In this document: positions 16,995 to 26,304 of the stretch, piece by piece
Layout of the letters: each line of letters opens with the position of its first letter
How positions within the stretch are numbered: the stretch's first letter is position 1
Assembly (NCBI GenBank): GCA_964640725.1
Contig: CAZXIJ010000010.1
Location: 1-64,000, forward strand
Length of the DNA stretch: 64,000 nt
Source: CALHVX01 sp964640725
GTDB taxonomy: Bacteria; Pseudomonadota; Gammaproteobacteria; Pseudomonadales; Azotimanducaceae
Direction: 5' to 3'
Notes under the pieces: generated by a model
The model's database searches: none
What the model was told of the DNA's origin: nothing
The model's input: only the letters and a program-made list of their open reading frames with translations
Program-made: the position numbers and the translations under genes

Positions 16995-18388
16995 GCGGCT
17001 CAGTCGGTAACGGCGTCGCTCTGGCATTGCTGCTGGCAGTCTTGCCTGCGCTGCCGATCGCTGCGCAGGCGGATGCCTATCTGTCACTGGAAACTTCGCT
17101 GCACAGCGCCTACAGCACTGCCGATGACCAGTGGCGCCAGGGCGAGCTCACCCTGCGTCCGCGCTGGGAGCAAACCCTTGGCGCGAACACAGACCTGGTC
17201 CTCTCGGGCCGGGTTCGGCTGAACTTTGACGACGCGCTGGACGGCCAGCAGCGGGATCTGGGTGCCTACGACCCGCTCAGCCGGCCAGCTTTCGACCAGC
17301 CCCTGGCAGCCTCGCTGCGCGATGCTTACATCGAGCGCAGCATTGGCGCCGGACATCTGCGCCTGGGCAAACAGCAGATCGTCTGGGGCGCCCTGGACGG
17401 GCTCAAGCTGTTGGACGCCCTCAACCCGCAGAGTTTCCGCAGCTTCATTCTGGACGACTTTGACGAATCGAGAATCAGCCAGTGGAGCGCATTGCTGGAG
17501 TGGCCGCTGGCCGGCGGGCAGCTGGAGCTCGCCCTGATCCCCGACACCAGCGTGCACGAACTGCCCACAGCAGAGGCCGCCTTTGCCCTGACCGCGGAGC
17601 GCTTTCGCTTTGGGCTCGACCAGCCCAGCTGGCAGCAGTACATCACCACCGGGACCGCGGGGGTTCGGCTGCGGCGGGATCGCGATCGGCGCCTTGGCGG
17701 CGGTACCTGGGGTCTGCGCTACAGCCGCTTCGCCGCGGGCTGGGATCTGGCGCTCAGCATTCAGCAGGGCCTCGACCACCAACCCGTGGGCCAGCTCAGT
17801 CTCGCCCCCGGGCCTGCTGCGGACACCACCGCAGCAAGCACCCCGCCCGTACTGACTCTGACGCAGGCCCATCGCCAGCGTCGGGTCATTGGCTTCAGCG
17901 CCAGCAAATCCTTCGGCGCCGTGGCCCTGCGCTCGGAGTTCGCCTACAAGCCGGGCCGAGCCTTCAACCGCATGCGCCCAGAGCTGCCGGCAGGGGCCGT
18001 CACGGCGCTGGAAACCGTGCGCCGGGACCAGTACGGCGCCGCCATCGGGCTGGACTGGCAGGCGCCAGCAGACCTGTTCGTGAGCGTTCAGCTCCTGCAC
18101 GAACAGATCCGGGGGCATCAGCGTAACTTCCTGACGCCGGCAAAGGACTTGCTGGCGACGGCTGTTGTTCGGCGGCGGTTCCGACACGATTCCCTGACCG
18201 CGGAGCTGCGCTGGTATGGCAACCTGGCCGATGGCGATGGCCTGCTGCGCCCGATGCTGGCGCTACAGCTGGGGGACAGCACGGAGGTTGCCCTGGGCGG
18301 CGACTTTTTCTACGGCGCGGAGAGCGGCCTTTTCGGCCAGTTCCGGCAGGCGGATCGGCTGACACTCTCCCTGACGCGGTACTTCTGA
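16991..18388 (+). CDS. DUF1302-like outer-membrane beta-barrel protein
   Basis: The 465-residue product has a signal peptide ending near AQA, then alternating strands typical of porin-like barrels, with phrases such as LRDAYIERSIGAGHLRLGKQQIVWG, and a terminal Phe (LSLTRYF) recognised by the Bam machinery. Barrel proteins of the DUF1302 type often accompany MMPL permeases and LolA-like proteins. ATG overlaps the stop of the fusion gene by 4 nt. I infer that thioesterase, permease/LolA and barrel form one envelope-spanning lipid or hydrophobe export unit. Confidence 0.75.
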   Translation: MSGSVGNGVALALLLAVLPALPIAAQADAYLSLETSLHSAYSTADDQWRQGELTLRPRWEQTLGANTDLVLSGRVRLNFDDALDGQQRDLGAYDPLSRPAFDQPLAASLRDAYIERSIGAGHLRLGKQQIVWGALDGLKLLDALNPQSFRSFILDDFDESRISQWSALLEWPLAGGQLELALIPDTSVHELPTAEAAFALTAERFRFGLDQPSWQQYITTGTAGVRLRRDRDRRLGGGTWGLRYSRFAAGWDLALSIQQGLDHQPVGQLSLAPGPAADTTAASTPPVLTLTQAHRQRRVIGFSASKSFGAVALRSEFAYKPGRAFNRMRPELPAGAVTALETVRRDQYGAAIGLDWQAPADLFVSVQLLHEQIRGHQRNFLTPAKDLLATAVVRRRFRHDSLTAELRWYGNLADGDGLLRPMLALQLGDSTEVALGGDFFYGAESGLFGQFRQADRLTLSLTRYF

Positions 18389-18537
18389 TTACACCGCCCA
18401 CAATGCGCTTACAGCGCCGGCAGCTGGCTCACACTTGATACGAACTGGACACGCTCGCCGGACAGGTCCGCACAGCTGGACGGCGATCTGCGGGTACCTT
18501 GGATGCTCTGTTTTGACGAGTACCGAGCGCCGCTGTT

Positions 18538-18867
18538 GTGAACGTCCTGTCCCGAACTATGCCGGTAATCGCGTTCGCCCTGCTCAGCAATTTCGCTCAG
18601 GCCGGCGTCATCGAGATGGGCATCGGCAGCACGCTGATGCCTCCGGTACCGCAGGCTACAGCGGCGACACCGCAGCGGCTTGCCGCCGGGTCCCTGGTTG
18701 TGGATCTGGGCGAGCGCGTCGTGGCGCGCAGCAGCCAGATCACTCACCAGGAGCTGGTCGCCCGGGGCGTCCGCGCCCTGACGCCCCGGCCCGGTAACGT
18801 GCGCAGTGCGCTGCGCAGTGTCTCCAGCGACAAGGTCATTCTGACCCACCGCGCCGCTAGGCGCTGA
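18538..18867 (+). CDS. Small exported protein of unknown function
   Basis: A 109-codon frame beginning GTG at 18538 (or ATG at 18559, giving 102 residues) with a short signal-like segment (IAFALLSNFAQAG). The mature part is short, basic and without recognised domains. Its last codons and stop lie inside the first of four tandem 32-bp repeats. It has no obvious operon partner, being 149 nt after the barrel gene. Coding status is plausible from codon pattern and signal peptide but unproven. Confidence 0.5.
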   Translation: MNVLSRTMPVIAFALLSNFAQAGVIEMGIGSTLMPPVPQATAATPQRLAAGSLVVDLGERVVARSSQITHQELVARGVRALTPRPGNVRSALRSVSSDKVILTHRAARR

Positions 18868-18972
18868 GGGGCAAAACCCACCGCGCCGCTAGGCGCTGAG
18901 GGGCAACACCCACGGCGCCGCCAGGCGCTGAGGGACACGACCCAGCACGCCGTCAGGCGTCCGGGGTCACCG
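18845..18972. repeat. Four tandem 32-bp repeats, each with a conserved hairpin
   Basis: Units at 18845-18876, 18877-18908, 18909-18940 and 18941-18972 are contiguous. Units 1 and 2 are nearly identical; 3 and 4 are diverged. Every unit holds a 5-bp stem with a 4-nt loop at the same offset: GCGCC/GGCGC in units 1-3 and ACGCC/GGCGT in unit 4, a compensatory change. The array lies between convergent genes and contains both stop codons (plus-strand TGA in unit 1, lipB TGA in the unit-4 loop). No T run follows, so a rho-independent terminator is not established. Confidence 0.9.
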
Positions 18973-19675
18973 ACAGGTTCTCAGAGGGGGAGAACGGCAG
19001 GAGGGGGTTTTCTGCCGACTGCAATGCTGCGAAATGGACGTCGTAGCTGCGCGACAATTGCTCGACCAGCTGCGCCTTAAGCACTGCCATGGAGGGGGTT
19101 GCCGACCCCAGCAAATCCTTCACCTGCGTCACCGAAATATCCGTCAGCCCGCAGGGGTTGATGCGCGCAAACGGCTCCAGGGCCATATCGACATTCAGGC
19201 TGAGCCCGTGGTAGCTGCATCCGCGTCGGACGCGCAGTCCGAGCGCCGCAATCTTTGCCGTCCCAACATAGACCCCGGGGGCGCCGTCCCGCCGATCGGC
19301 CACGATGTCGAGGTCTCCGAGGAGCGCAATGATCGCGTCTTCGATGCCGGACACCAGCGCCTTGATGCCGATTCCAAGCCGCCGCAGGTCGAACAGGAGA
19401 TAGCCGACGAGCTGTCCGGGACCGTGATAGGTCACCTGTCCGCCCCGGTCGCTCTGCACCACGGGGATGTCGCCGGTCGCCAGCAGATGCTCCGCTTTGC
19501 CGGCCTGGCCCTGGGTAAAGACGGGATCGTGTTCCGTGAGCCATAGCTGGTCCGGGCTGTGCTCATCGCGGGTATCGGTGTAGCGCTTCATGGCAGCAAA
19601 GCTGTCGCCGTACGCGGTGCGTCCAAGATCGAAGAGCTGGACTTCGCGCGCAGCGACGTCAGCAGCCCCGGTCAC
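18953..19675 (-). CDS. lipB: Octanoyltransferase LipB
   Basis: LipB moves octanoyl from acyl carrier protein to lipoyl domains, the first step of lipoate assembly. The 240-residue protein has the family motifs DRGGQVTYHGPGQLVGY (about residues 76-92) and the catalytic Cys in INPCGLTD, with the matching Lys in GTAKIAALG. It follows ybeD with a 4-nt overlap, as in E. coli and relatives. lipA is not in the window. Its 3' end lies in the last unit of a tandem repeat. Confidence 0.96.
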   Translation of the reverse strand: MTGAADVAAREVQLFDLGRTAYGDSFAAMKRYTDTRDEHSPDQLWLTEHDPVFTQGQAGKAEHLLATGDIPVVQSDRGGQVTYHGPGQLVGYLLFDLRRLGIGIKALVSGIEDAIIALLGDLDIVADRRDGAPGVYVGTAKIAALGLRVRRGCSYHGLSLNVDMALEPFARINPCGLTDISVTQVKDLLGSATPSMAVLKAQLVEQLSRSYDVHFAALQSAENPLLPFSPSENLSVTPDA

Positions 19676-19947
19676 AGCACCAACTTGACGTCGGCGCGAG
19701 CCATCAGCGCCTGGTGCAGCGCCTTGAGCTGGGCCTCGCCGGTTGCTTCGATTTCGAGGCTGTAGGACACATAGCTGTCAGCCCGGCTGGGTGTCTCGAC
19801 CAGGGTATCCCGGTCGATGGGCTCGGCATGTTGGTGCACGATCGCAAGCATGGATTCGAGCTGGCTCGCGGGATTATCTTCGGCACGTACCATGATCACC
19901 TTGATCGGGTAGGCGCAGGGGAACTCGATGACAATTGAATCACTCAC
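19672..19947 (-). CDS. ybeD: YbeD/DUF493 family protein
   Basis: A 91-residue ACT-like small protein, unchanged in size from E. coli YbeD, located between dacA and lipB as usual. It contains FPCAYPIKVIM near the N terminus and ends in ADVKLVL. The function is unproven; a regulatory role in lipoate metabolism has been suggested from gene order. Start is GTG at 19947, overlapping dacA by 8 nt and lipB by 4 nt. Confidence 0.9.
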   Translation of the reverse strand: MSDSIVIEFPCAYPIKVIMVRAEDNPASQLESMLAIVHQHAEPIDRDTLVETPSRADSYVSYSLEIEATGEAQLKALHQALMARADVKLVL

Positions 19948-21106
19948 CGCTGATCAGCTGTTTGAAGAAGAGCGCCACAAAGTCGATCGCGCGGCTGAAG
20001 ATACCGGCTTCCGCCACGTCTTCCAGCGCGACCAGCGGCGCCCGGTGAACCACGTCGCCGTGCAGGCGCAAGATCAACTCACCAAGCTTCTCGCCGCGGG
20101 TGACCGGCGCTTCGACGACCCGGCGAACTTTGAGCTCTGCTTCGATGTCGTTGTAGCTGCCCCGGGGAATGGTCACCACCACTGCCTCTTCGACGCCCAG
20201 CTGGGTCGTGTCGGCATCGGCGTACCAGATCTCTGCTTCCTTCAGCGGCACACCGGCCTCGTACAGCGACTGGGTTTCAAAATAGCGGAAGCCATAGGAC
20301 AGCAGCTTCTGACTCTCGCGCATGCGCGCTTCGTCGCTCTTGGTCCCCATGACCACGGACAGCAGGCGCATGCCTTCGCGCTCTGCGGACGCCACCAGGC
20401 AATAGCCGGCGGCCTCGGTGTGACCGGTCTTGACGCCGTCCACCGTGCGATCACGCCAGAGCAGCCGGTTGCGATTCGGTTGCTCGATGCCGTTGTGCGT
20501 GTAGGAGCGTTCTGAGTAGAGTTTGTAGTTTTCCGGATGGCGCTCGATCATCGCGCGCGTCAGCAGCGACAGGTCCCGGGCGGTGGTGTAGTGATTTTCT
20601 GCGGGCAGGCCCGTGGCGTTCTGGAACTGGGTCGACATCATGTCCAGGGCCAGCGCCTGCTGATTCATCATATCGGCAAATGCGCCCTCGCTGCCCGCGA
20701 CGTGTTCCGCGATCGCGACGCTGGCATCGTTGCCAGATTGAATAATCACGCCCTTGAGCAAAGCGCCCACCGGGACCCGACTGCGCTCCTCGAGAAACAT
20801 GCGCGAGCCAGGCGTGCGCCAGGCATTGGTGCTGACGGTGACCATGTCATCGAGGCTGATGCGCCCCGCGGCGAGCTCTTCTGACGCCACGTAGACGGTC
20901 ATGATTTTGGTGAGGCTGGCGGGCGGCAAAGGCTCGTCAGCATTGGTTTCGACCAGCAACTCGCCGGTGTCGTAGTCCATCAGCAGGTGCGAGCTGGCAG
21001 AGATGCTGGGCGGCGGCGGAATAATCGGCCGATCAGCAGCGCGTGCCGGGGCAACGCTGAGAGTCAGTGCGGCAAAGGTCAGGAAGGTCGCAAGGGCTCG
21101 GGTCAT
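19940..21106 (-). CDS. dacA: D-alanyl-D-alanine carboxypeptidase, PBP5/6 type
   Basis: A class C low-mass penicillin-binding protein that trims the terminal D-Ala of peptidoglycan stem peptides. From ATG 21106 the 388-residue precursor has a Sec signal ending in ARA, the active-site SLTK (in PPASLTKIMT), the SGN triad (IQSGNDAS) and KTG (GVKTGHTEAAG), then the C-terminal beta domain and a terminal amphipathic helix (FVALFFKQLISG) that anchors PBP5 to the membrane. A TTG six codons upstream is an alternative start. It lies between rlpA and ybeD. Confidence 0.95.
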   Translation of the reverse strand: MTRALATFLTFAALTLSVAPARAADRPIIPPPPSISASSHLLMDYDTGELLVETNADEPLPPASLTKIMTVYVASEELAAGRISLDDMVTVSTNAWRTPGSRMFLEERSRVPVGALLKGVIIQSGNDASVAIAEHVAGSEGAFADMMNQQALALDMMSTQFQNATGLPAENHYTTARDLSLLTRAMIERHPENYKLYSERSYTHNGIEQPNRNRLLWRDRTVDGVKTGHTEAAGYCLVASAEREGMRLLSVVMGTKSDEARMRESQKLLSYGFRYFETQSLYEAGVPLKEAEIWYADADTTQLGVEEAVVVTIPRGSYNDIEAELKVRRVVEAPVTRGEKLGELILRLHGDVVHRAPLVALEDVAEAGIFSRAIDFVALFFKQLISGE

Positions 21107-21142
21107 GGCAGCAGATGTCAGCAAACTACAGTGCGCCGGAGT

Positions 21143-22198
21143 CTAACACTCCAGCCCGCAGGACTGATCGTCTCCGACGGCGCCGGGCGCTTGCAACAGC
21201 AGGCTCGCGAAGCCTTCGCGCTCCAGCGCCAGCTGCTGCGCCCGAGCGGCCTGGGGGTCATCGTAGGGGCCGATGCGAACCAGGTACAGGGCACTGGCCG
21301 GCGGGCGAGTGATCCGGGCCTGGGCAGGCACCGCCCGCACGATCTGGTCGAGCAGGCGCTGAGCGCCGGCCCGAATGCTGAAAGCCCCGGCCTGCAGGAA
21401 GTATCCCGCGGACGCAGCGTCAGCAACAGGCGCCGGAGATTCGGCCGCCGAAGCAGGGACCGCAGACGCAGGCCGTGGCGCAACACCGAGGGACGGCACA
21501 GCGGCGTTCCCTGGGTTCTGATATTTGGGTTGCGGCACGTAGAACGCTTCCGGTGGCAGCTCGGCCGGCGCTGCAGCGGCCACCTGCACCGGCGCAGCGA
21601 TGCTTTCCGGGGTGACCACCCGGACCCGCACCCGAGCGGTACCGCGGTCCGCAAAGCCCAGCTTGACCGCCGCAGCAAAGGACAGGTCGAGGATGCGGCT
21701 GTCGTGAAAAGGACCGCGATCATTGACGCGAACCAGGGTTTGGCGACCGTTTGCGAGATTGGTGACTTCGACGTAGCTGGGAATGGGGAGGGTACGGTGG
21801 GCCGCGGTGAGCTCGAACATATCGAAGGGCTCGCCGCTCGATGTGCGACGCCCGTGAAATTTGCTGCCGTACCAGGATGCGTTGCCGACCCGGTCATAGC
21901 CGTCGGCCTTGGCAAGCACGCGGTAGGTGCGACCGAACTGCTCGTAGCTGGCCGGATTGCCGGTCGCGCTGCGTGGCTCGCTGCGAGGCTCCGGATCGGG
22001 CAGGGCTCGCAGCTGCGCAAGGCGCGCCGCGCTGACTGCCGGCGCGCTGTCGGCCTCGCTATCCGGCAGCGGCGGCAAGGTAGCCGCGCAACCGCCCAAC
22101 ACCAGACCAGCCAGAACCACACGCGCACCGCGACTCAGAACCAGGCATGCGCGCTGACATGCAAAGGCCCCATTACCGATCACCCCGGGAACCCCCAT
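21143..22198 (-). CDS. rlpA: Septal-ring lipoprotein RlpA (DPBB plus SPOR)
   Basis: RlpA is an outer-membrane lipoprotein; in Pseudomonas it is a lytic transglycosylase specific for denuded glycans at the septum. The 351-residue precursor has a lipobox (LGGC, near residue 37), a double-psi beta-barrel with NASWYGSKFHGRRTSSGE and the catalytic Asp in RVNDRGPF, a Pro/Ala-rich linker, and a C-terminal SPOR domain (YFLQAGAFSIRAGAQRLL). Both domains are complete, suggesting catalytic competence. It sits between mltB and dacA in the elongation/division cluster. Confidence 0.95.
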   Translation of the reverse strand: MGVPGVIGNGAFACQRACLVLSRGARVVLAGLVLGGCAATLPPLPDSEADSAPAVSAARLAQLRALPDPEPRSEPRSATGNPASYEQFGRTYRVLAKADGYDRVGNASWYGSKFHGRRTSSGEPFDMFELTAAHRTLPIPSYVEVTNLANGRQTLVRVNDRGPFHDSRILDLSFAAAVKLGFADRGTARVRVRVVTPESIAAPVQVAAAAPAELPPEAFYVPQPKYQNPGNAAVPSLGVAPRPASAVPASAAESPAPVADAASAGYFLQAGAFSIRAGAQRLLDQIVRAVPAQARITRPPASALYLVRIGPYDDPQAARAQQLALEREGFASLLLQAPGAVGDDQSCGLEC

Positions 22199-22215
22199 CG
22201 GTCTTCTCTCCTGCC

Positions 22216-23232
22216 CTAGCCTGCCACAGCGGCGCCATGGCGCTCCGCGTGCAGGACCTGTCCCAGCTGGTAAACCGCCATCGCGTACATGCGACTGTGG
22301 TTGTAGCGGGTAATCACGTAAAAATCCTGCAGGCCGAGCCAGTACTCTGCGTACTCGGGCTGCTCCATGCGAAACAGCGCGGCCTTGGTGCTATCTGCCA
22401 GGTCCGCAACGAACAGCCCTTTGGCGCGCAGCTCGCCGACCGTGAGCTTGGGCTTCAGGCTGTCGTTGGCGAGCGCGTCCAGCGTCGCCAACGCCTTGCT
22501 GTCGGCCGGCATGCTGGCCTGCATCGTGACCGGACCGTCGCCGCGCCAGCCATGGACCTTGAAGTAGTTGGCAACGCTGCCGATCGCGTCGGTCGGGTTG
22601 TTCCAGATATCGCGTTTGCCGTCGCCGTCGAAGTCGACGGCGTAGCTGCGAAAGCTCGACGGGATAAACTGGCCAAAGCCCATGGCGCCCGCATAGCTGC
22701 CATACAGCTCAGGAACCTCGCGCTTTTCTTCGCGCGCCAGCAACAGCAGCTGGGTGAGTTCCTTGCGGAAGAACTTGGAACGGGGGGGATAGTCGAAGCC
22801 CAGGGTAGCAAGCGCGTCCAGCACGCGATACTTGCCTTTGATCCGGCCCCAGCGCGTCTCGACGCCAATGATCGCCACGATGTAGCGGGCGGGCACGCCA
22901 AAGGTTTCCTCGGCGCGGGCAAGGTCGGCAGCGTGTTCCTCCCAGAACTTGAGACCGGCGCCGTAGCCAGAGGGCTTCAGGAAAATCTTGCGATACTCGT
23001 GCCACTTGAGCGTGCGCTCTGCCGGACGAGCGATCGCATCGAGAATGCTCTGCTGCTTTTTGGCCTGCGCAAACAGGTCCCGCAGCGCGCCCTCTTCGAA
23101 CTTGTGCTCGCGCACCAAATCGGCGATGTAGCCGTCGACGTCGTCGCGATTCACGTAATCAGCACGGGCACTGCCCAACATGAATGCCGCCACGACAGCC
23201 ACAACAACCGCCAGAACCCAGGACAAACGCAT
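22216..23232 (-). CDS. mltB: Lytic murein transglycosylase B
   Basis: MltB cleaves the MurNAc-GlcNAc bond, forming 1,6-anhydro-MurNAc. I start at ATG 23232 (338 residues) because AAGGA lies 8 nt upstream and the product then opens with a clean signal peptide; the frame is open a further 53 codons. The catalytic Glu lies in IIGVETRWG, with SYAGAMGFGQFIPSSF and DFDGDGKRDIWNNPTDAIGS typical of family GH103. There is no lipobox, so this is a periplasmic (SltB-like) version. Between rodA and rlpA. Confidence 0.93.
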   Translation of the reverse strand: MRLSWVLAVVVAVVAAFMLGSARADYVNRDDVDGYIADLVREHKFEEGALRDLFAQAKKQQSILDAIARPAERTLKWHEYRKIFLKPSGYGAGLKFWEEHAADLARAEETFGVPARYIVAIIGVETRWGRIKGKYRVLDALATLGFDYPPRSKFFRKELTQLLLLAREEKREVPELYGSYAGAMGFGQFIPSSFRSYAVDFDGDGKRDIWNNPTDAIGSVANYFKVHGWRGDGPVTMQASMPADSKALATLDALANDSLKPKLTVGELRAKGLFVADLADSTKAALFRMEQPEYAEYWLGLQDFYVITRYNHSRMYAMAVYQLGQVLHAERHGAAVAG

Positions 23233-23290
23233 GATGAATCCTTGATCAACCATCTCTGAGCGCACCAGCAAGCAGCATCGGAACCCGGCC

Positions 23291-24421
23291 CTACCAGCTC
23301 TTGTGCGAATGAATCGACATGATAATGCCGAAGCCAGCCAGCAACGTGATGGCCGAGGTGCCACCGTAACTGATGAGCGGCAACGGCACACCCACCACAG
23401 GCAGCATTCCGCTCACCATCGCGACGTTGACAAACACGTAGACGAAAAACGTGAGGGTCAGTGCCCCGCTCAACAACCGGCTGTAAGTCTGCTTCGCAAG
23501 GCCCGCGGTGTACAGGCAACGACCGACAATGGCGAGATAAAGCAGCAGTACCAGCAGGATCCCCATGAAGCCGAGCTCCTCGCCAATGACGGCGATGATG
23601 AAGTCCGTGTGGCTTTCCGGCAGAAAATCGAGGTGGCTTTGCGTGCCTTCAAACAGGCCTTTGCCTTCCAGCCCCCCGGAGCCGATCGCCGTGGTGGACT
23701 GCATAATGTTCCAGCCGGCGCCGAGGGGATCGCTCTCGGGGTCGAACAGCGTCAGGATGCGCTGCTTCTGGTACTCCTGCAGCCCGTAGTACCACACGAC
23801 CGGTGCCGCCGCCCCGCCGCACAGCAGCGCCACCAGCAAAAAGCGCCAGGGCAAGCCCGCCAGCAGAATGACGGCGCCGCCCGCAGCGAGCACCAGGATG
23901 CCGGTCCCCAGATCGGGCTGCAGCATCACCAGCGCCGCCGGGACCCCGCAGATCGCAAAGGCCACGATCAGATTGCCGAAGGACGGCGGCAGGGGCCGAT
24001 CGTGGAAGTACCAGGCCACCATCATCGGCACCGCCAGCTTGAGCAGTTCCGAGGGCTGAAAGCGGGCGACGCCCGGTATCTCGAGCCACCGCTGACTGCC
24101 GTTGACGGTGACGCCCTGCACGAGCACCAGCGCCACCAGGGCGAGGCTCACCAGATAGATCGCGGGCGACCAGCGCAGGTAGAACCGGGGCGGAAACTGG
24201 GCGGCAACAAACATCACGACCAGTCCCAGCCCCATCCGCGTCATCTGCGACGCGACCGTCGCCATGTTCCGGTCTGCGGCGCTGTAAAGCACGATGAGCC
24301 CGAAGGCGATGACCATGCCAAGCAGCAGCAGGAGCGGCGGGTCCCAGGCAAAGCCAACCCGGCTGCGCACCGGTGCGCTCGTGACTCCGGGCAATCGTCG
24401 GACAAAGTCCTGACCGCTCAT
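23291..24421 (-). CDS. rodA: Rod-shape peptidoglycan glycosyltransferase RodA
   Basis: RodA is the SEDS glycosyltransferase of the elongasome and works with PBP2. The 376-residue protein has about 10 hydrophobic segments, the periplasmic-loop residues WLEIPG and FQPSELLKL, the LQPDLGTG motif with the essential Asp, the HTDFIIAVIGEELGF signature, and GVPLPLISYGGTSA near the C terminus. Its ATG overlaps the mrdA stop by 4 nt, consistent with stoichiometric production of the PBP2-RodA pair. Confidence 0.97.
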   Translation of the reverse strand: MSGQDFVRRLPGVTSAPVRSRVGFAWDPPLLLLLGMVIAFGLIVLYSAADRNMATVASQMTRMGLGLVVMFVAAQFPPRFYLRWSPAIYLVSLALVALVLVQGVTVNGSQRWLEIPGVARFQPSELLKLAVPMMVAWYFHDRPLPPSFGNLIVAFAICGVPAALVMLQPDLGTGILVLAAGGAVILLAGLPWRFLLVALLCGGAAAPVVWYYGLQEYQKQRILTLFDPESDPLGAGWNIMQSTTAIGSGGLEGKGLFEGTQSHLDFLPESHTDFIIAVIGEELGFMGILLVLLLYLAIVGRCLYTAGLAKQTYSRLLSGALTLTFFVYVFVNVAMVSGMLPVVGVPLPLISYGGTSAITLLAGFGIIMSIHSHKSW

Positions 24422-26301
24422 TGCCGGGCAATCTGCGGCAGCAGGTAGGCATCCATGACTTCCCGGGCGACAGGTCCGGCGACACTGCTGCCGCCACCGC
24501 CGTTTTCAACCAGGACGGCGAGCGCCAGCTGGGGCGCATCGGCCGGGGCGAAGGCGATGAACCAGGCATGTTTGCGACGATACTCGTCGAGCTCTTCTTC
24601 GTCGTACTCCTCGCCCTGACGAATCTCGACAACCTGCGCGGTACCCGACTTGCCGGCCATGCGATATGGAATGTCCTGCCCAATGTAGGACCAGGCGGTG
24701 CCGTTTTGCCCGTAACCCTTGCGGCCCCGATGCACGACATCTTCCATCGCGTCTACCATGCGTTCCCAGTCGTCCGGGGTCGGTCCAACGACCCTGGGGA
24801 GTTCGGTGTGCGCGTTGAACTCGGCGAGCGGCTCGTCGCTCGACAGCAACAGCCGCGGCGCCAGGAAGCGCCCGCGATTCGCAATCACCGTCGCCATGGT
24901 TGCCAGCTGCAGCGGGGTGACCAGCAGATCGCCCTGGCCGATGCCGTAGTTGACGTTGTCGCCCGGATACCAGACCTCGCCCTTGGCACCGCGCTTCCAG
25001 ATCGGGTCTGGCACCAGCCCCGCGCTGGCACCGGACACGTCGACCGCAGTGCGTTGCCCAAGCCCAAACTGTCGGGCAAAGCGTGCAATGTCGTTGGCTT
25101 CGAGACGGGTGCCCAGATCGTAGAAATAGACGTTCGAGGATCGGTAGATGGCCCGCTGCAGGTCGACCTTGCCCTGCCCTCCGGTGTTCTTGCGGGTCCA
25201 GCTCCAGTCACGGTAAACGCGATCCTGATCCGGCAGCTTGAAGTATCCGTAATCTTCGATGATCTCGTCCCAGCTGATCTTGCCGTGGGACAGGCCAGCC
25301 AGCCCAACCACGGGCTTAAAGGTGGACCCGGGCGCGTACTGGCCGTTGATCGCGCGATTGAAGAGCGGGGTGTCGCGAGACGTGCTGAGCGCGGTGTACT
25401 CCTCGGAGCTGATGCCGGTCACAAACAGGTTCGGGTCGTAGCCGGGGTTGCTCACCATCGCCATGATTCCGCCGGAGCGAGGATCGATGGCAACGATAGA
25501 ACCCCGGCGCTCGCCGAGCGCAGCCGAGGCAGCAATCTGCAAACGGTTGTCGATCTGCAGGGAAATGTTGTGCCCGGCTCGGGCCGGCTCCACAAACAGC
25601 GTTTCGCGAATGCGGCCATGCGCATCCGTTTCCACATGCTGGTAGCCGGGCTTGCCGTGCAGCGAGTTTTCGTAAAACTTCTCGACGCCGCGCTTGCCGA
25701 CGTAATCCGTGGCGCTGTAAAGCACCGGGTCCAGGGTCCGCAGGTCGGTCTCGTTAATACGCCGCACGGAGCCGAGGACATGCGCGAACAACTCTCCGAA
25801 GGGGTAGTTGCGCACCTGCCGGGAACTGACTTCCACCCCGGGCAGGCGATGGCGGTTCACGGCCAGCAAGGCGACCTCTTCTTCCGTCAGCTGCGCCTTA
25901 AGGGTAATAGGCGCGTAGGGTCGACGTTTGCGAGCATCATCGCGCTCGTACCGTTCAACCTCTTCGGCCGTAAGGTCCACCAGCATGGCGACTTCGCTGA
26001 GCGTCCGGTCGAGGTCACCGGCGCGCTCCCGAACCAGCGCCAGCTCGTAAATCGCCCGGTTTTCCGCCAGCGGCACGCCGTTGCGATCAAAGATCAGCCC
26101 GCGGGCCGGCACCAGCGGCTGAATCTGAATCCGGTTGTCTTCGGAGCGGGTGCGGTAGGTCTCGTGCTCAAAGACCTGTAGCTCGAGGTAACGGGCGATC
26201 AGCAGCCCGGTCAACACCAGCACGCCGGCAAAGGCGATCAGCACGCGGTTGAAAAACAGCGAACGCTCGAGGCCCTGATCCTTGAGGGGGGCTGGTGCCA
26301 C
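24418..26301 (-). CDS. mrdA: Penicillin-binding protein 2, elongasome transpeptidase
   Basis: PBP2 cross-links glycan strands in rod growth and activates RodA. The 627-residue class B PBP has a short cytoplasmic start, one TM (about residues 17-40), a pedestal domain, and the transpeptidase box with STFK (PGSTFKPVVG), SSN (YRSSNVYF) and KSGT (MAGKSGTAQV). Length matches the family. The start is GTG at 26301, 3 nt after rlmH; the stop overlaps rodA. Both enzymes point to a rod-shaped cell. Confidence 0.97.
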   Translation of the reverse strand: MAPAPLKDQGLERSLFFNRVLIAFAGVLVLTGLLIARYLELQVFEHETYRTRSEDNRIQIQPLVPARGLIFDRNGVPLAENRAIYELALVRERAGDLDRTLSEVAMLVDLTAEEVERYERDDARKRRPYAPITLKAQLTEEEVALLAVNRHRLPGVEVSSRQVRNYPFGELFAHVLGSVRRINETDLRTLDPVLYSATDYVGKRGVEKFYENSLHGKPGYQHVETDAHGRIRETLFVEPARAGHNISLQIDNRLQIAASAALGERRGSIVAIDPRSGGIMAMVSNPGYDPNLFVTGISSEEYTALSTSRDTPLFNRAINGQYAPGSTFKPVVGLAGLSHGKISWDEIIEDYGYFKLPDQDRVYRDWSWTRKNTGGQGKVDLQRAIYRSSNVYFYDLGTRLEANDIARFARQFGLGQRTAVDVSGASAGLVPDPIWKRGAKGEVWYPGDNVNYGIGQGDLLVTPLQLATMATVIANRGRFLAPRLLLSSDEPLAEFNAHTELPRVVGPTPDDWERMVDAMEDVVHRGRKGYGQNGTAWSYIGQDIPYRMAGKSGTAQVVEIRQGEEYDEEELDEYRRKHAWFIAFAPADAPQLALAVLVENGGGGSSVAGPVAREVMDAYLLPQIARQ

Positions 26302-26304
26302 TGC

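Noticed and set aside
18845..18972. CRISPR array
   Set aside because: The 32-bp units are directly contiguous without spacers, diverge along the array, and no cas gene is near.
24421..26181. 586-codon plus-strand frame
   Set aside because: Antisense to mrdA, whose PBP2 motifs are complete; the long open frame follows from GC-rich codon bias.
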